Notes under the pieces: generated by a model
The model's database searches: none
Seen by the model: only the letters and a program-made list of their open reading frames with translations
What the model was told of the DNA's origin: nothing
Made by a program: the position numbers and the translations under genes
Assembly (NCBI GenBank): GCA_007693785.1
Contig: RECY01000030.1
Location: forward strand, 16,300 to 80,299
DNA from: Phycisphaerales bacterium
GTDB taxonomy: Bacteria; Planctomycetota; Phycisphaerae; Phycisphaerales; UBA1924
Direction of reading: 5' to 3'
Length of the DNA: 64,000 bases
Shown: positions 53,118-63,027 of the stretch, one piece after another
Layout of the letters: every line of letters begins with the position of its first letter
Position numbering within the stretch: position 1 is the stretch's first letter

Positions 53118-54061
53118 GCGGCGCAGGGCAGGCGGGCGCGATGGCGGTCGGTGTCTGCACGCACAACGCGTCAGTGCGCATCCTGCCGCTGCTTCGTGCG
53201 CTCGCGGGGCTCGACCGTGCGGAGGGGCGCGTGTCGTGCATCGTGATCGTGGAGAACGCGTCAACGGATGACACCGCCGAGGTTGTGCGTACGTTCGCGG
53301 GCGAGCACCCGGAGGCCGGGATCGAGCTGGTGCACGAGTCATCGCCCGGGAAGACGAACGCGATGGTGCGTCTATTCGAGGCAACGAGCGAGCCGCTCGT
53401 GGCGATGCTGGACGATGACATGGTGCCGTCGGCCGGGTGGGCGCGGGCGATCCTGGGTGTGTTTGATGACGAGGCGCGGGCCGGGGCGGTGGGGACGCCG
53501 ATCCGCATCGAGTGGGCGAGCGGCCCGACGCGGCTGGCCGAGATCTATCGGCGTTCGCTCGGGGATCAGCTGCTCGGCGAGACGCGACATCGCCTCGAAG
53601 GCGCGGGCGCGTTCTTCGGCGGCGCGTCGCTGGCGCTGCGGCGCGCGGCGTACGAAGATAGCCACTGGGCGCACGATCGTGTCTTGGATTGCCGACGCGG
53701 CGCGGTGCACGAGTCGGGCGAGGACGCGGAGCTGTGCATCCGCGTCGCGCGGGCGGGTTGGGAACTCTGGTACGAGCCCGCGGCCGACACGGCGACGGTC
53801 ATCGACGCGAGCAAGCAGACGCGGGCGCACCTCGCGAAGCTCCGCGGGAGCATCGCCGCGAGCGAGCCGGTGCTGCGGTGGATCGCGGGGACGACAAGCA
53901 TGGACGAGGCGCGGCGTGAACTGGAACAAGCACAGCGTCGTGCGCTCAAGGCCGTGCTGTTCGACTGGCGGCCAACGCGGCGCGCGATCCGGCTCGCCGA
54001 GCGTCGCGGGCGCGTGGAAGGATGGCGGCGCGTGCTGGAGCTGGCAAACTTGGGCACGTGA
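53114..54061 (+). CDS. Family 2 glycosyltransferase (second)
   Basis: This 315-residue GT-A enzyme has VGVCTHNASVRILPLLRALA, IVENASTDDTAEVVRTFAGE, SSPGKTNAMVRLFEATSEPL and the DxD-like EPLVAMLDDDMVPSAGWARA. VHESGEDAELCIRVARAGWE is the ED acceptor motif. GTG 53114 overlaps the preceding stop (GTGA). ATG 53141 is a shorter alternative. It completes a four-gene overlapping cluster that probably makes a methylated surface glycan. No polymerase or flippase is adjacent. Confidence 0.86.
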   Translation: MSGAGQAGAMAVGVCTHNASVRILPLLRALAGLDRAEGRVSCIVIVENASTDDTAEVVRTFAGEHPEAGIELVHESSPGKTNAMVRLFEATSEPLVAMLDDDMVPSAGWARAILGVFDDEARAGAVGTPIRIEWASGPTRLAEIYRRSLGDQLLGETRHRLEGAGAFFGGASLALRRAAYEDSHWAHDRVLDCRRGAVHESGEDAELCIRVARAGWELWYEPAADTATVIDASKQTRAHLAKLRGSIAASEPVLRWIAGTTSMDEARRELEQAQRRALKAVLFDWRPTRRAIRLAERRGRVEGWRRVLELANLGT

Positions 54062-54102
54062 CCCGACGCTCCGGGGCACCGGTCTTGGTTATTGAATAGC
54101 GA

Positions 54103-55122
<1,020 letters not shown>

Positions 55123-55204
55123 GGGCCGATGGTACGGGCAGGCGGCGCGGTCGGTGTGGGTGGATCGCGGGGCGGTGAGCGGGCCGGGGCATGGAGGCCG
55201 AGGC

Positions 55205-55588
55205 ATGGCGCACGGGAATACATTGCGCAGGAACACGTCGGCACGCAGGATCCGTCACGGGGGTCGCGCCTCGGCGCGGGGCGTGGCGAGCGTGCCCGCG
55301 GGCGGCTCGGTGGCTCCGGGTCGCGGCGGTGACGTGGTGGGGCTGGTGCTGCTCCCGACGCCGACGACGGACGTGCTGGCGGTGGTGCACGGGCTAGTGC
55401 GGGCGACGGGCCTGAGCGTCGGGGCGGCAACGGACGCGATCATGGAGGCGGAAGCAACGGGGCGCGCGGTGGTGCTGCGGGCGCACCGGGAGCTGGCGGA
55501 GCTGCACGCCGAGCGTTGCCGAGCGGGCGGGCTGCGCGTGCTGCTGGAACGCGGGTCGGCGTCGGCGGCTCTGGGCGTGGAGCGGTAA
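55205..55588 (+). CDS. Degenerate ClpS-like adaptor protein
   Basis: This is a 127-residue protein. After a basic, low-complexity lead, residues about 44-125 follow the ClpS fold: VGLVLLPTPTTDVLAVVHGL, VRATGLSVGAATDAIMEAEA and TGRAVVLRAHRELAELHAER, then GGLRVLLER. These align with the ClpS helices and the GRAVV/AE-x-H region. The ligand-binding residues of classical ClpS are missing: the NDD loop is TPTTD and the H-x-x-G is ATG. It may no longer bind N-degrons. It is head-to-head with moxR. The start is uncertain (ATG 55205, no ribosome site). Confidence 0.55.
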   Translation: MAHGNTLRRNTSARRIRHGGRASARGVASVPAGGSVAPGRGGDVVGLVLLPTPTTDVLAVVHGLVRATGLSVGAATDAIMEAEATGRAVVLRAHRELAELHAERCRAGGLRVLLERGSASAALGVER

Positions 55589-55618
55589 AAGCGCGGTCGG
55601 CATTGGTGGAGTGCAGGC

Positions 55619-55657
55619 AATAAAGAACGCCGCCCCGGCTTGGTGTCCGGGGCGGCG
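55619..55657 (-). terminator. Terminator of the PEP-CTERM-like gene
   Basis: On the minus strand the 11-bp perfect stem CGCCGCCCCGG / CCGGGGCGGCG, with loop ACACCAAG, is followed by TTCTTTATTG. It lies 28 bp after the stop of the PEP-CTERM-like gene. Confidence 0.82.
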
Positions 55658-55685
55658 CGGTTGGTTGTGGTGGGATGTCTTGGGT

Positions 55686-56321
55686 TTAGCGTCGGCGTCG
55701 GGTGGCGGTGAGGGCGAGCCCGAGGAGGCCGAGGCCGGCGGCCGAGGGCAGGGGGATGATGGGGACGTTGCGGGGAACGTTGACGAAGCTGTCGCTATTG
55801 CCCCCGTCGCCGATGCTGCGGACGTGAAGCCCGAAGCGGAGGGTGCCGTCCTCGACCGCGGCGAGGGCGTCGGCGAACCCGAGCCCGCCGTTCAGGACAA
55901 AGCGGAGGACGAGGTGATCCGAGGCGGTGCTGAGGCCGTTGCTGGGGTTGCCCTTAGCGTCAGCGAGGAAGCCGGGGGTGGTGCTGAAGGTTTCGGAGAG
56001 ACCGAAGCCGCCCGGAAGGTTGGCGGGGCTGCCGGTGCCGAAGACGAAGCTGGCGCCGACCTGGCTCTGGAGCGTGCCGGTGTCGAAGGTGTCGCCTCCG
56101 GGCCCGTTGTCGATGTAGACGAGGCTGATGGAGCTCTTGATTTCCGCGGAGTTGCGGAAGATGAGATCGACCGCGCCGCCGCCGACATCGATCATCTCGA
56201 CGCTGAACTGCTCGGAGACGTCCTGCCCAGCATTGCTGGAGATGCGTTCAAAGCTGTACGTCGCGGCGTGGGCCGCTCCTGCCGCGGCCATCACGGCCGC
56301 CATCGTCATCACGCGAATCAT
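55686..56321 (-). CDS. Exported PEP-CTERM-like protein
   Basis: This 211-residue protein has a signal peptide (about 1-19, ending GAAHA). A beta-rich middle with many Gly, Ser, Asn and Asp (SLVYIDNGPGGDTFDTGTL) follows. The C-terminal sorting tail is IIPLPSAAGLGLLGLALTAT followed by RRRR. That tail (PLP-SA-x-GL, hydrophobic helix, basic end) is a PEP-CTERM-like signal for an exosortase/archaeosortase-type enzyme. GGGAG lies about 10 bases before ATG 56321. The body function is unknown. No exosortase gene is in the window. Confidence 0.82.
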   Translation of the reverse strand: MIRVMTMAAVMAAAGAAHAATYSFERISSNAGQDVSEQFSVEMIDVGGGAVDLIFRNSAEIKSSISLVYIDNGPGGDTFDTGTLQSQVGASFVFGTGSPANLPGGFGLSETFSTTPGFLADAKGNPSNGLSTASDHLVLRFVLNGGLGFADALAAVEDGTLRFGLHVRSIGDGGNSDSFVNVPRNVPIIPLPSAAGLGLLGLALTATRRRR

Positions 56322-56409
56322 GGGTCGTTTCTCCCTCGAACTCTCTCAACTCGTTAGGCGGGGTCGGCACAAAGCCGAGCGTGCCTCGGCACGCGTTCCG
56401 CTTCGAAGC

Positions 56410-56438
56410 AGTATACACCCTTTCAAGCCCAAAAATAA
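56410..56438 (-). promoter_or_regulatory. Candidate sigma-70 promoter of the PEP-CTERM-like gene
   Basis: The minus-strand minus-10 is TATACT (56410-56415) and a weak minus-35 TTATTT lies 17 bp upstream (56433-56438). The surrounding stretch is the most AT-rich of the neighbourhood and lies about 90 bp before the ATG. The match is moderate. Confidence 0.4.
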
Positions 56439-56478
56439 GGCAAAACCCCCCTAGAGCGAACGGCCGAAAAAACAGGGG

Positions 56479-57378
56479 TTATTGACTGGTTTCCGTGTGT
56501 GAAGTTGGGAGATCTGCGAGCAATCGGGTTTCGAAAGCGGCGGCTGCGGGGCTGGGGGTGTGGTCGCGCCGTCGGATGACCCCGAGCGTGCGTCGGATGG
56601 CTCCGTCGCGGCAGGTAAGCCCCGCTCCCGGGGGGAGCACGAGTCGGGAGACGAACCCGACCCCGACGCCGGCGCTGACCATCCGTCGGATCGATTCGAT
56701 GGAGCGGAGCTCCATGACCACGCTCAGGGTGTGCCCGTGCTCGGCGGCGGCCTTGTCGATCTGACGACGGACGGCCGAGCCGGCTTCGAACGCGACGATG
56801 CGCTCCGTGGCGAGATCGTGCCAGGCGAAATCGTCCTGCCTGTTCAGGGGGTGGCTCTCGGGCGTGACGAGTCGGAGTTCGTCCTCGATCGTCGCGACGG
56901 TCATGAGGTCGGCGGCTCCGACGGCCTCGACGGGGAGGGTGACGACCCCCAGGTCGAGTTGTCCGGCGAGGACGTCGCGTGCGACCTCGCTGGAGCCGGC
57001 CTCGCGGAGGGAGACGCGGACGCCCGGGTGGTCGGCGAGGAAGGCCGAGCAGCAGCGGGGGAGCAGGGCGGTGGTGACGGTGGCGCCGCTCCCGACGCGG
57101 ACGATGCCGGACTCGAGCCCGAGCAGCTCGCGGACGGCTTCGGTGGCGCGGTCGGCGGCTCGGACGGCGGTCTCGGCGTGTTCGAGGAAGGCGCGCCCGG
57201 CGGCGGTGAGGGCGACGCCGCGACCTGTGCGGTCGAGCAGGGGCGTGCCGAGCTCGGCTTCGAGCTTCTTGAGCATGGCGCTGAGGGTGGGCTGCCCGAC
57301 GCCGAGGGTTTCGGCGGCCCGGGTCATGTGCCCTTCCCGGGCGATGGCGATGAATTGTCGGAGTGCGGTGAGCTCCAC
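56479..57378 (-). CDS. LysR family transcriptional regulator
   Basis: This 299-residue regulator starts at a GTG. The N-terminal winged helix is ELTALRQFIAIAREGHMTRA then AETLGVGQPTLSAMLKKLEA, the typical LysR HTH. Residues 90-290 form the periplasmic-binding-protein-like inducer domain (SGIVRVGSGATVTTALLPRC; LDLGVVTLPVEAVGAADLMT). The ligand and target genes are unknown. LysR genes often control a divergent neighbour, but here the neighbour (alpha/beta hydrolase, minus) lies in the same direction upstream. Confidence 0.92.
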   Translation of the reverse strand: MELTALRQFIAIAREGHMTRAAETLGVGQPTLSAMLKKLEAELGTPLLDRTGRGVALTAAGRAFLEHAETAVRAADRATEAVRELLGLESGIVRVGSGATVTTALLPRCCSAFLADHPGVRVSLREAGSSEVARDVLAGQLDLGVVTLPVEAVGAADLMTVATIEDELRLVTPESHPLNRQDDFAWHDLATERIVAFEAGSAVRRQIDKAAAEHGHTLSVVMELRSIESIRRMVSAGVGVGFVSRLVLPPGAGLTCRDGAIRRTLGVIRRRDHTPSPAAAAFETRLLADLPTSHTETSQ

Positions 57379-57469
57379 GAACGGAGACGATACCGGCGTC
57401 GGGCGTTGCCGGGGCGGCGCGGGGGCTGGCGGGACGAGATCGCTCGGTGCGAGCTTGGGTGTGTTGCGT

Positions 57470-58642
57470 CTACTTTCGTCGCCACTCGAGTTTGACGGCG
57501 TCGGCGTTCGCGGGGCCGTCCTCGTGCAGCCAGTTCCGGGCCTCCAGGTTCAGGCGGACATGAGCCTCCAAGAAGGCGAGCGTTGTGGCGTTGACGATGT
57601 CGGCGATGTGGTCGATGTTGGGCGGCGGCGGGGCGTCGAAGACCAGGTCGCGTCCCGGGCCCGAATAGCTGGCGTGCGTGGCGCCATCGATGAACGCCAG
57701 ATAATGGTGCCCGCTCGCGGGTGCGAACTCGAAGGGGTGTCGGCGGGATGCCGGGGTTTCGTTGCCGACTGGGGCGCGGTCCTCGCTGCCGGCGAAGACG
57801 AGCATGGGCCTCGTCAGGTCGAGCCAGGATCGCTCGTTGATGGAAGGGCGCGTGGTGCCCTGCCCGCTGATGATCACAAAGGCTTTGAAGGCGGGTTCGG
57901 GGTCGGCGATGCCGTCTCGTCGGGCGGGGCCGCGTGGGGGGAAGAAGCGCATGCCGGCGAGGGACTGGGCGGTCATTGCCCCGGCGGAGTGCCCGCTCAT
58001 CGCGATTTGCGATCGGTCGAGGCTGATCCTGGTATCGAAGCCATGCCCTGTCTGCTCGGCGGCTTTTTGCAGTTCGCGTTCGATCACGCCCAGCCCCTCG
58101 AGCACCGCGCGGACTTCGCGGACGCGATCGGGCAGGTTGACGCGGCTCACCATCTGCTCAAGGGCGGCCTCCAGGCTCTGCCGGTCGTGCACGCCTTCCC
58201 CCGGGTCGTTACCGGCTTCGCGTCGGCGCCGGATCGAGTCGGTGTGCGTCGGGTGGATGACGACCCAGCCGTGGCTCGCCATGTGCCGGCTCAACCGCTC
58301 AAACGCCTCGTCCGACCCGCCCGCCCCGTGGCTGAACACCAGCACGGGAAACGGGCCCACGTGATCGGGGGTCGGCATCGGCCCGCGAGCGAGCAAAGGC
58401 ACGTCCGCCCCGCGCCCGGTCCGGTCCGGCACCTGGAAACGATCCGTTGTGATCACGTCGTGCGGACCGCGGGCCTGCCAAGCCTTGACCTCGACGCCAG
58501 CGGGCGCGGGCTCTGCGGCTGGCTGGACGTCGGGTTTTGGCGCAGGGCTCGGCGGGATGGTCGCGGGCAGTGTGGTGGCGGCGAACGCGAGCATTGCCGA
58601 GGGTGCAAGAGCGGCGAGGAGGATTGGGCTCAGGATCCGCAT
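57470..58642 (-). CDS. Exported alpha/beta hydrolase
   Basis: This 390-residue protein has an N-terminal signal segment (ILLAALAPSAMLAFAATTLP) and a Pro-rich lead. The hydrolase core has VLVFSHGAGGSDEAFERLSR (oxyanion loop), the nucleophile elbow IAMSGHSAGAMTAQSLAG (GHSAG), the acid in LVFAGSEDRAPV and the His in IDGATHASYSG. The layout resembles chlorophyllase/PAF-acetylhydrolase-like esterases. GGAGG lies 9 bases before ATG 58642. The long frame upstream is not conserved. The substrate is unknown. Confidence 0.82.
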   Translation of the reverse strand: MRILSPILLAALAPSAMLAFAATTLPATIPPSPAPKPDVQPAAEPAPAGVEVKAWQARGPHDVITTDRFQVPDRTGRGADVPLLARGPMPTPDHVGPFPVLVFSHGAGGSDEAFERLSRHMASHGWVVIHPTHTDSIRRRREAGNDPGEGVHDRQSLEAALEQMVSRVNLPDRVREVRAVLEGLGVIERELQKAAEQTGHGFDTRISLDRSQIAMSGHSAGAMTAQSLAGMRFFPPRGPARRDGIADPEPAFKAFVIISGQGTTRPSINERSWLDLTRPMLVFAGSEDRAPVGNETPASRRHPFEFAPASGHHYLAFIDGATHASYSGPGRDLVFDAPPPPNIDHIADIVNATTLAFLEAHVRLNLEARNWLHEDGPANADAVKLEWRRK

Positions 58643-58856
58643 GTGTGGCGCCTCCGGTGGTGCTGATGTGGCCGTGCTCATCCGTTGGTGGGAACGCACG
58701 ATGGGGAGAAATCTTGCCGCGGTGAGGTCGGGTTTCGTGTTGGAGCGTGTGCTTGTGGGAGCTCCGCGATGCTGGATTCGGCAGGATTTTGGATGTCGGG
58801 GGCTTGGGGGAGGCGGCGGGCGGGCTTGGGGGTGGCTCGGGCCGTATCCTTGCGGC

Positions 58857-59933
58857 ATGTCGCGTGGCGGACAGGTCGTTGCGGGTCGTGCGGTGCTGGT
58901 GTCGCTGGTGGTGTCGTTGTCGCTGTGGGCGTGCCCCGCGGGGGCGTGGGGGCAGCAGCGGGAGTATCGGCTGGGCGACGAGGGGTGGACGGTGGCTCGC
59001 GAGCCGGAGGCGGGCTCGGACGAGGCGGAGATCGCGGAGATCCGTCGCCTGATCGCGGAGCGTCGCCCGAACGCGGCCCGCCTGATGGCGAAGCAGTTCA
59101 TCGAGTCGCGTCGTTTCTCGCAGAGCCCCTGGCTGCCCGAGGCGCACCTGCTCAAGGGCGATGCGCTCGTGCTTCGCGGGGACGAGTACCGGGCGCTGCG
59201 CGAGTACGAGGAGATCATCCGGGAGTACCCGGGTTCGGAGATGTTCGTGCGCGCGTTGGAGCGGGAGCTCGAGATCGCGACGTTGTACGTGAACGGCTTC
59301 CGTCGGAAGGCGTTCGGGCTCCGGATCGCGAACGCGCGGGACGTGGGCGAGGAGTTTCTGGTGCTGGTGCAGGAGCGTCTGCCGGGCTCGCGGCTGGCTG
59401 AGCGGGCGGCGCTGGAGCTCGGAGATTATTACTACCGCGTCCGCGACATGCGGGCGGCTGCGGAGATGTACGACGTTTTTCTGGTCAGCTACCCGCGTTC
59501 GGAGCACCGCCAGCAAGCGATGCGTCGCCGGATTTTCGCGAACATCGCGCGGTTCAAGGGCCCGCAGCACGACGCGAGCGGGCTGATCGAGGCGCGGTTC
59601 CTGATCGAGGAGTACATGCGTCTGTACCCGGCGGACGCCGAGCAGAGCGGGCTGGGGGACGCGCTGCTGGCGCGCCTGGACGAGTCGGCGGCTGCGGGGA
59701 TGCTCGAGACCGGTCGGTGGTACCTGCGCACCGGGGACGAGGTGAGCGCACGGTTCATGCTGATGCGATTGATCAATCGGCACCCGCGGACGGTGGCGGC
59801 GGCGCGGGCCGACCAGTTGCTCGATGCCCGGGACCTGCGCGACCCGGTGTGGCTTCGGACCTCGGACGGCTCGGTCTCGGCGGCGGAGGAGCCGGACCCC
59901 GGGCTGGGCGAGGGCGTGGAGGGGGCGCCATGA
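58857..59933 (+). CDS. BamD-like TPR envelope protein
   Basis: This 358-residue exported protein has a signal segment (VLVSLVVSLSLWACPAG) with a Cys near 26, possibly a lipidation site as in BamD. The body is a row of tetratricopeptide helices: AARLMAKQFIESRRFSQSPW, YRALREYEEIIREYPGSEMF and AAAEMYDVFLVSYPRSEHRQ. BamD is the TPR component of the outer-membrane barrel assembly machine. The short spacer to the LptE-like gene (ATGA overlap) supports an outer-membrane role. A YbgF/CpoB-like role is the alternative. Confidence 0.75.
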   Translation: MSRGGQVVAGRAVLVSLVVSLSLWACPAGAWGQQREYRLGDEGWTVAREPEAGSDEAEIAEIRRLIAERRPNAARLMAKQFIESRRFSQSPWLPEAHLLKGDALVLRGDEYRALREYEEIIREYPGSEMFVRALERELEIATLYVNGFRRKAFGLRIANARDVGEEFLVLVQERLPGSRLAERAALELGDYYYRVRDMRAAAEMYDVFLVSYPRSEHRQQAMRRRIFANIARFKGPQHDASGLIEARFLIEEYMRLYPADAEQSGLGDALLARLDESAAAGMLETGRWYLRTGDEVSARFMLMRLINRHPRTVAAARADQLLDARDLRDPVWLRTSDGSVSAAEEPDPGLGEGVEGAP

Positions 59934-60496
59934 TCGCGTGGAACGGGCGGCAGCCGGGCGTCGGGGTTCGTCGGCGTCTGCTCGCGGGGGCGGCGATCGT
60001 GGGGTTGGGAGCGGGCATGGGGCTCGTCGGGTGCGCGGCCGACCCGACGGTGGGGTACGCGTTCGCCCCAACTCGTGACGACTCGGTCGCGTCGGTCGCG
60101 GTGCCGATTTTTGATAACGCGACGTTCTATCCGGGTGTGGAGACGCGTCTGACGGCGGCGATCGTCGCGGAGATCCAGCGGACGACGGACTGGGCGGTGG
60201 TGGACGAGCGTCGGGCCGAGACGATCCTGACTGGCGTGGTGCGGAGCGTGGACCAGCGCCCGCTGAGCTACGGTCGGATCACGGGGTTGGTGGAAGAGGT
60301 CGGGTTGAGCGTGACGGTGGATTTTGATTGGGACGACCCGGCAACGGGGCGATCGCTGGTTTCGAGGCGTTCGTTCACGGCGAGCACAACCTTTGTGCCG
60401 GCGCGTCCGAGCGGGGAGAGCGTGGAGCGGGGGCTGATCGATGCGACCGAGCGACTGGCTCGGGAGATCGTGCGTCAGCTGCGGACGTCGTGGTGA
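59930..60496 (+). CDS. LptE-like outer-membrane assembly lipoprotein
   Basis: This 188-residue lipoprotein has a signal helix (LLAGAAIVGLGAGMGLVGC) with Cys about 35. The mature part, SVAVPIFDNATFYPGVETRL then TAAIVAEIQRTTDWAVVDER, has the LptE layout, a two-layer fold that plugs the LptD barrel and delivers LPS. It continues ETILTGVVRSVDQRPLSYGR and ends with helix ERLAREIVRQLRTSW. The start ATG overlaps the BamD-like stop. No lptD is in the window. Confidence 0.8.
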   Translation: MIAWNGRQPGVGVRRRLLAGAAIVGLGAGMGLVGCAADPTVGYAFAPTRDDSVASVAVPIFDNATFYPGVETRLTAAIVAEIQRTTDWAVVDERRAETILTGVVRSVDQRPLSYGRITGLVEEVGLSVTVDFDWDDPATGRSLVSRRSFTASTTFVPARPSGESVERGLIDATERLAREIVRQLRTSW

Positions 60497-60679
60497 GCGT
60501 GGGGCGTCCCCCCGGGGAGTGCGTCGGCATAGCGTTAACGCGTCCCTCGGCGTTTCGGGCTGCATCCGCGACCGGAGTGAGCCGAACAAATGTGCGGGCC
60601 CGGGCGTTGTGTGTCGGCGGCACGGATACGCCGCCGCCTCCAGATCGCCCGCGAGCACGCCCGGAGTGAACCAAAGCTG

Positions 60680-62812
60680 ATGCCGAGCCCTGCCGACCAT
60701 CCGAATCTCGTCGTTCGCAGCCTGTCCCGGCGTTTCGCCAGCCAAGACCCGGAACCGGGCTCTCGGCGTCGCGGTCGTTCGGGTGGTGGTGATGAGTCTG
60801 GCAAGGGTTCCGGCGGTGGCGGCTCGGGCGGCGATCCGAAGAAGCCGGGCGAGCCGGGCAAGCAGCCGAACATGCAGCCGAGCCGCGGGCTCTTCGGGCT
60901 GCTGACGGTGCTGCTGCTGGTGCTTGTGGCGTTCGCGCTGCTGAGCTCCGGCGGTCAGGGTCAGCGTGTGCAGTTGGCGGAGTTCGAGACGCTGTACCGG
61001 AACGGGGACATCCGCGAGAACTCGGTGGAGATCCGCGAGAACGCGATCATGGGGATCCAGCGGGCGCAGGGCGAGGGTGAGCGGGACCGTCAGGTGAGCG
61101 TGCCGATTAACGCGGCGACGCGCGAGGAGTTCGCGGCCCGGATCGTGGAACTCACGGGCGGGAAGGTTTCGAGCCGCCCGACGAGCCAGTGGATGCCCGT
61201 GCTGCTGACGTTCGGGCCGTTCCTGCTGATCGTGCTGCTGATCTGGTACTTCATCAGCCGGAGCCTGCGCTCGGCGGGCGGCGGTGCGGGGATGCTGGGG
61301 AGCTTCGGCAAGAGCCGGCACCGGACGCTGAGCAAGGAGATGACCGGCGTGACGTTCAAGGACGTCGCGGGCATCGAGGAGGCGAAGGACGAGGTCTCGG
61401 AGATCATCGAGTTCCTGAAGAACCCGAAGAAGTTCACGCGGATCGGGGGGCGGATCCCCCGCGGCGTGCTGCTGACGGGCGATCCGGGGTGCGGGAAGAC
61501 ACTGCTGGCGAAGGCGATCGCGGGCGAGGCGGACGTGCCGTTCTTCTCGATCTCGGGCTCGGACTTTGTGGAGATGTTTGTGGGCGTGGGCGCGAGCCGC
61601 GTGCGCGACCTATTCAAGCAGGCGAAGGAGTCGGCGCCGTGCATCATCTTCCTGGATGAGATCGACGCGGTGGGTCGCCGTCGCGGCGGGGGCTTCAGCT
61701 CGGGCGGGCATGACGAGCGGGAGCAGACGCTGAACGCGATCCTGGTCGAGATGGACGGGTTCGGCTCGGCGGACGGGGTGATCGTGATCGCGGCGACCAA
61801 CCGCCCGGACGTGCTGGACCCGGCGTTGATCCGCCCGGGTCGTTTTGACCGTCAGATCGCGGTGCCGCTGCCGGATGTGAAGGGGCGTCTGGAGATCCTG
61901 AAGGTGCACGCGAAGAAGGTGCGCCTGGGGCCGAACGTGGACATGGAGCGGACGGCCCGCGGGACGCCGATGTTCAGCGGGGCGGACCTGGCGGCGATCA
62001 TCAACGAGGCGGCGATCAGCGCGACGCTCGGGAACAAGGAGTTCATCGAGCAGGAGGACCTCGAAGAGGCCCGGGACAAGGTGAAGTTTGGTCGGGCGAA
62101 GCGAAGCCGCGTGCGGGAGAAGGACGAGAACAAGCTGGTTGCGTATCACGAGGCCGGGCACGCGGTGCTGCAGGTGCTGCTGCCGGACTCGGACCCGTTG
62201 CACAAGGTGACGATCATCCCGCGCGGGGCCGCGGGCGGGGCGACGTTCAGCCTGCCCGAGAAGGACCGGATGGGGTACGGGCTGAAATGGTTGCTCGCGA
62301 CGATGCGCGTCTGCTGCGGCGGGCGGATCGCCGAAGAAAAGGCGATGGGGGACGTCTCGAGCGGGGCGAGCCAGGACATCTCGCAGGTGACGCAGATCGC
62401 GCGGGCGATGATCCTCGAGTGGGGCATGAGCGAGAAGCTCGGCTTTGTGCGCTACTCCGGGAGCGACACGAAAGAGGCGTTCGTCCACGAGCGGGACTTC
62501 TCCGACGGGACGGCCCGGATCATCGACGAGGAGATCCGCCGGATCGTGGACGAGGCGTACGCGGACGCGCGCCGGATGCTGGAGGAGCACTGGACGCAGG
62601 TGGCGGGGGTGGCCGAGGCGCTGCTCCGGTACGAGACGCTGACGGCTGCGGAGGTCGAGCGGGTGATGGCCGGTCAGCAGCTCGACAAGCCGACGGTGGC
62701 GGACCTGCTCAAGAGCGAGGCGGACAAGGTCCGGAGCGAGCGGAAGACGCCGCGGGACGGGCATGATGAATCGCCCGACACCCCGCCGGGCGCACTGCCG
62801 AGCCCGGCGTGA
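60680..62812 (+). CDS. ftsH: ATP-dependent zinc metalloprotease FtsH
   Basis: This 710-residue inner-membrane protease degrades misfolded and regulatory membrane proteins. It has a Gly/Ser/Pro-rich cytoplasmic lead (about 25-60), TM1 ([19 protein letters not shown]), a periplasmic loop and TM2 ([20 protein letters not shown]). The AAA module has [18 protein letters not shown] (about 267) and the [23 protein letters not shown]. The zinc site HEAGH lies in [16 protein letters not shown] (about 490), with the third ligand Asp in [18 protein letters not shown] 60680 follows GGAG at a long distance. A type A hairpin plus T-run downstream probably terminates it. Confidence 0.95.
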   Translation: MPSPADHPNLVVRSLSRRFASQDPEPGSRRRGRSGGGDESGKGSGGGGSGGDPKKPGEPGKQPNMQPSRGLFGLLTVLLLVLVAFALLSSGGQGQRVQLAEFETLYRNGDIRENSVEIRENAIMGIQRAQGEGERDRQVSVPINAATREEFAARIVELTGGKVSSRPTSQWMPVLLTFGPFLLIVLLIWYFISRSLRSAGGGAGMLGSFGKSRHRTLSKEMTGVTFKDVAGIEEAKDEVSEIIEFLKNPKKFTRIGGRIPRGVLLTGDPGCGKTLLAKAIAGEADVPFFSISGSDFVEMFVGVGASRVRDLFKQAKESAPCIIFLDEIDAVGRRRGGGFSSGGHDEREQTLNAILVEMDGFGSADGVIVIAATNRPDVLDPALIRPGRFDRQIAVPLPDVKGRLEILKVHAKKVRLGPNVDMERTARGTPMFSGADLAAIINEAAISATLGNKEFIEQEDLEEARDKVKFGRAKRSRVREKDENKLVAYHEAGHAVLQVLLPDSDPLHKVTIIPRGAAGGATFSLPEKDRMGYGLKWLLATMRVCCGGRIAEEKAMGDVSSGASQDISQVTQIARAMILEWGMSEKLGFVRYSGSDTKEAFVHERDFSDGTARIIDEEIRRIVDEAYADARRMLEEHWTQVAGVAEALLRYETLTAAEVERVMAGQQLDKPTVADLLKSEADKVRSERKTPRDGHDESPDTPPGALPSPA

Positions 62813-62860
62813 GCGCCTGAACGCACGTCATCGAGCAAGGCAAAAGATCAAAGCACGGGT

Positions 62861-63004
62861 GTGCCACTGACCTCTTCTGAGAGGTCGGTGTTTTTTCCCT
62901 TTGTCTTCTTCGGGTGCTGTTTTGTTGTTTGGTTTTGGACGGACGAGCGGGGGAGACGGGAAAAGGGGCGGGAGCACTGACCTTGCGGACAAGGTCAGTG
63001 GCAC
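62861..63004. repeat. Type A bi-hairpin repeat, copy 3
   Basis: The 144-bp element has left hairpin ACTGACCTCT, loop TCTG, AGAGGTCGGT, directly followed by TTTTTTCC, and right hairpin ACTGACCTTG, loop CGGA, CAAGGTCAGT. The ends are GTGCCAC and GTGGCAC. The right arm is identical to that of copy 1, while the spacer differs almost completely. It lies between the convergent ends of ftsH and the pseudouridine synthase. The left arm doubles as an intrinsic terminator for ftsH. Confidence 0.88.
62865..62898 (+). terminator. Intrinsic terminator for ftsH formed by a repeat arm
   Basis: The left hairpin of the type A element (10-bp stem with one G-T pair, loop TCTG) is followed by six T and CCCTTT. 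Its position, 53 bp after the ftsH stop, and its shape satisfy the usual intrinsic terminator criteria. Other type A copies lack the T-run. Confidence 0.7.
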
Positions 63005-63027
63005 ATCCGGCGGGGCTTGGGCGCGGA

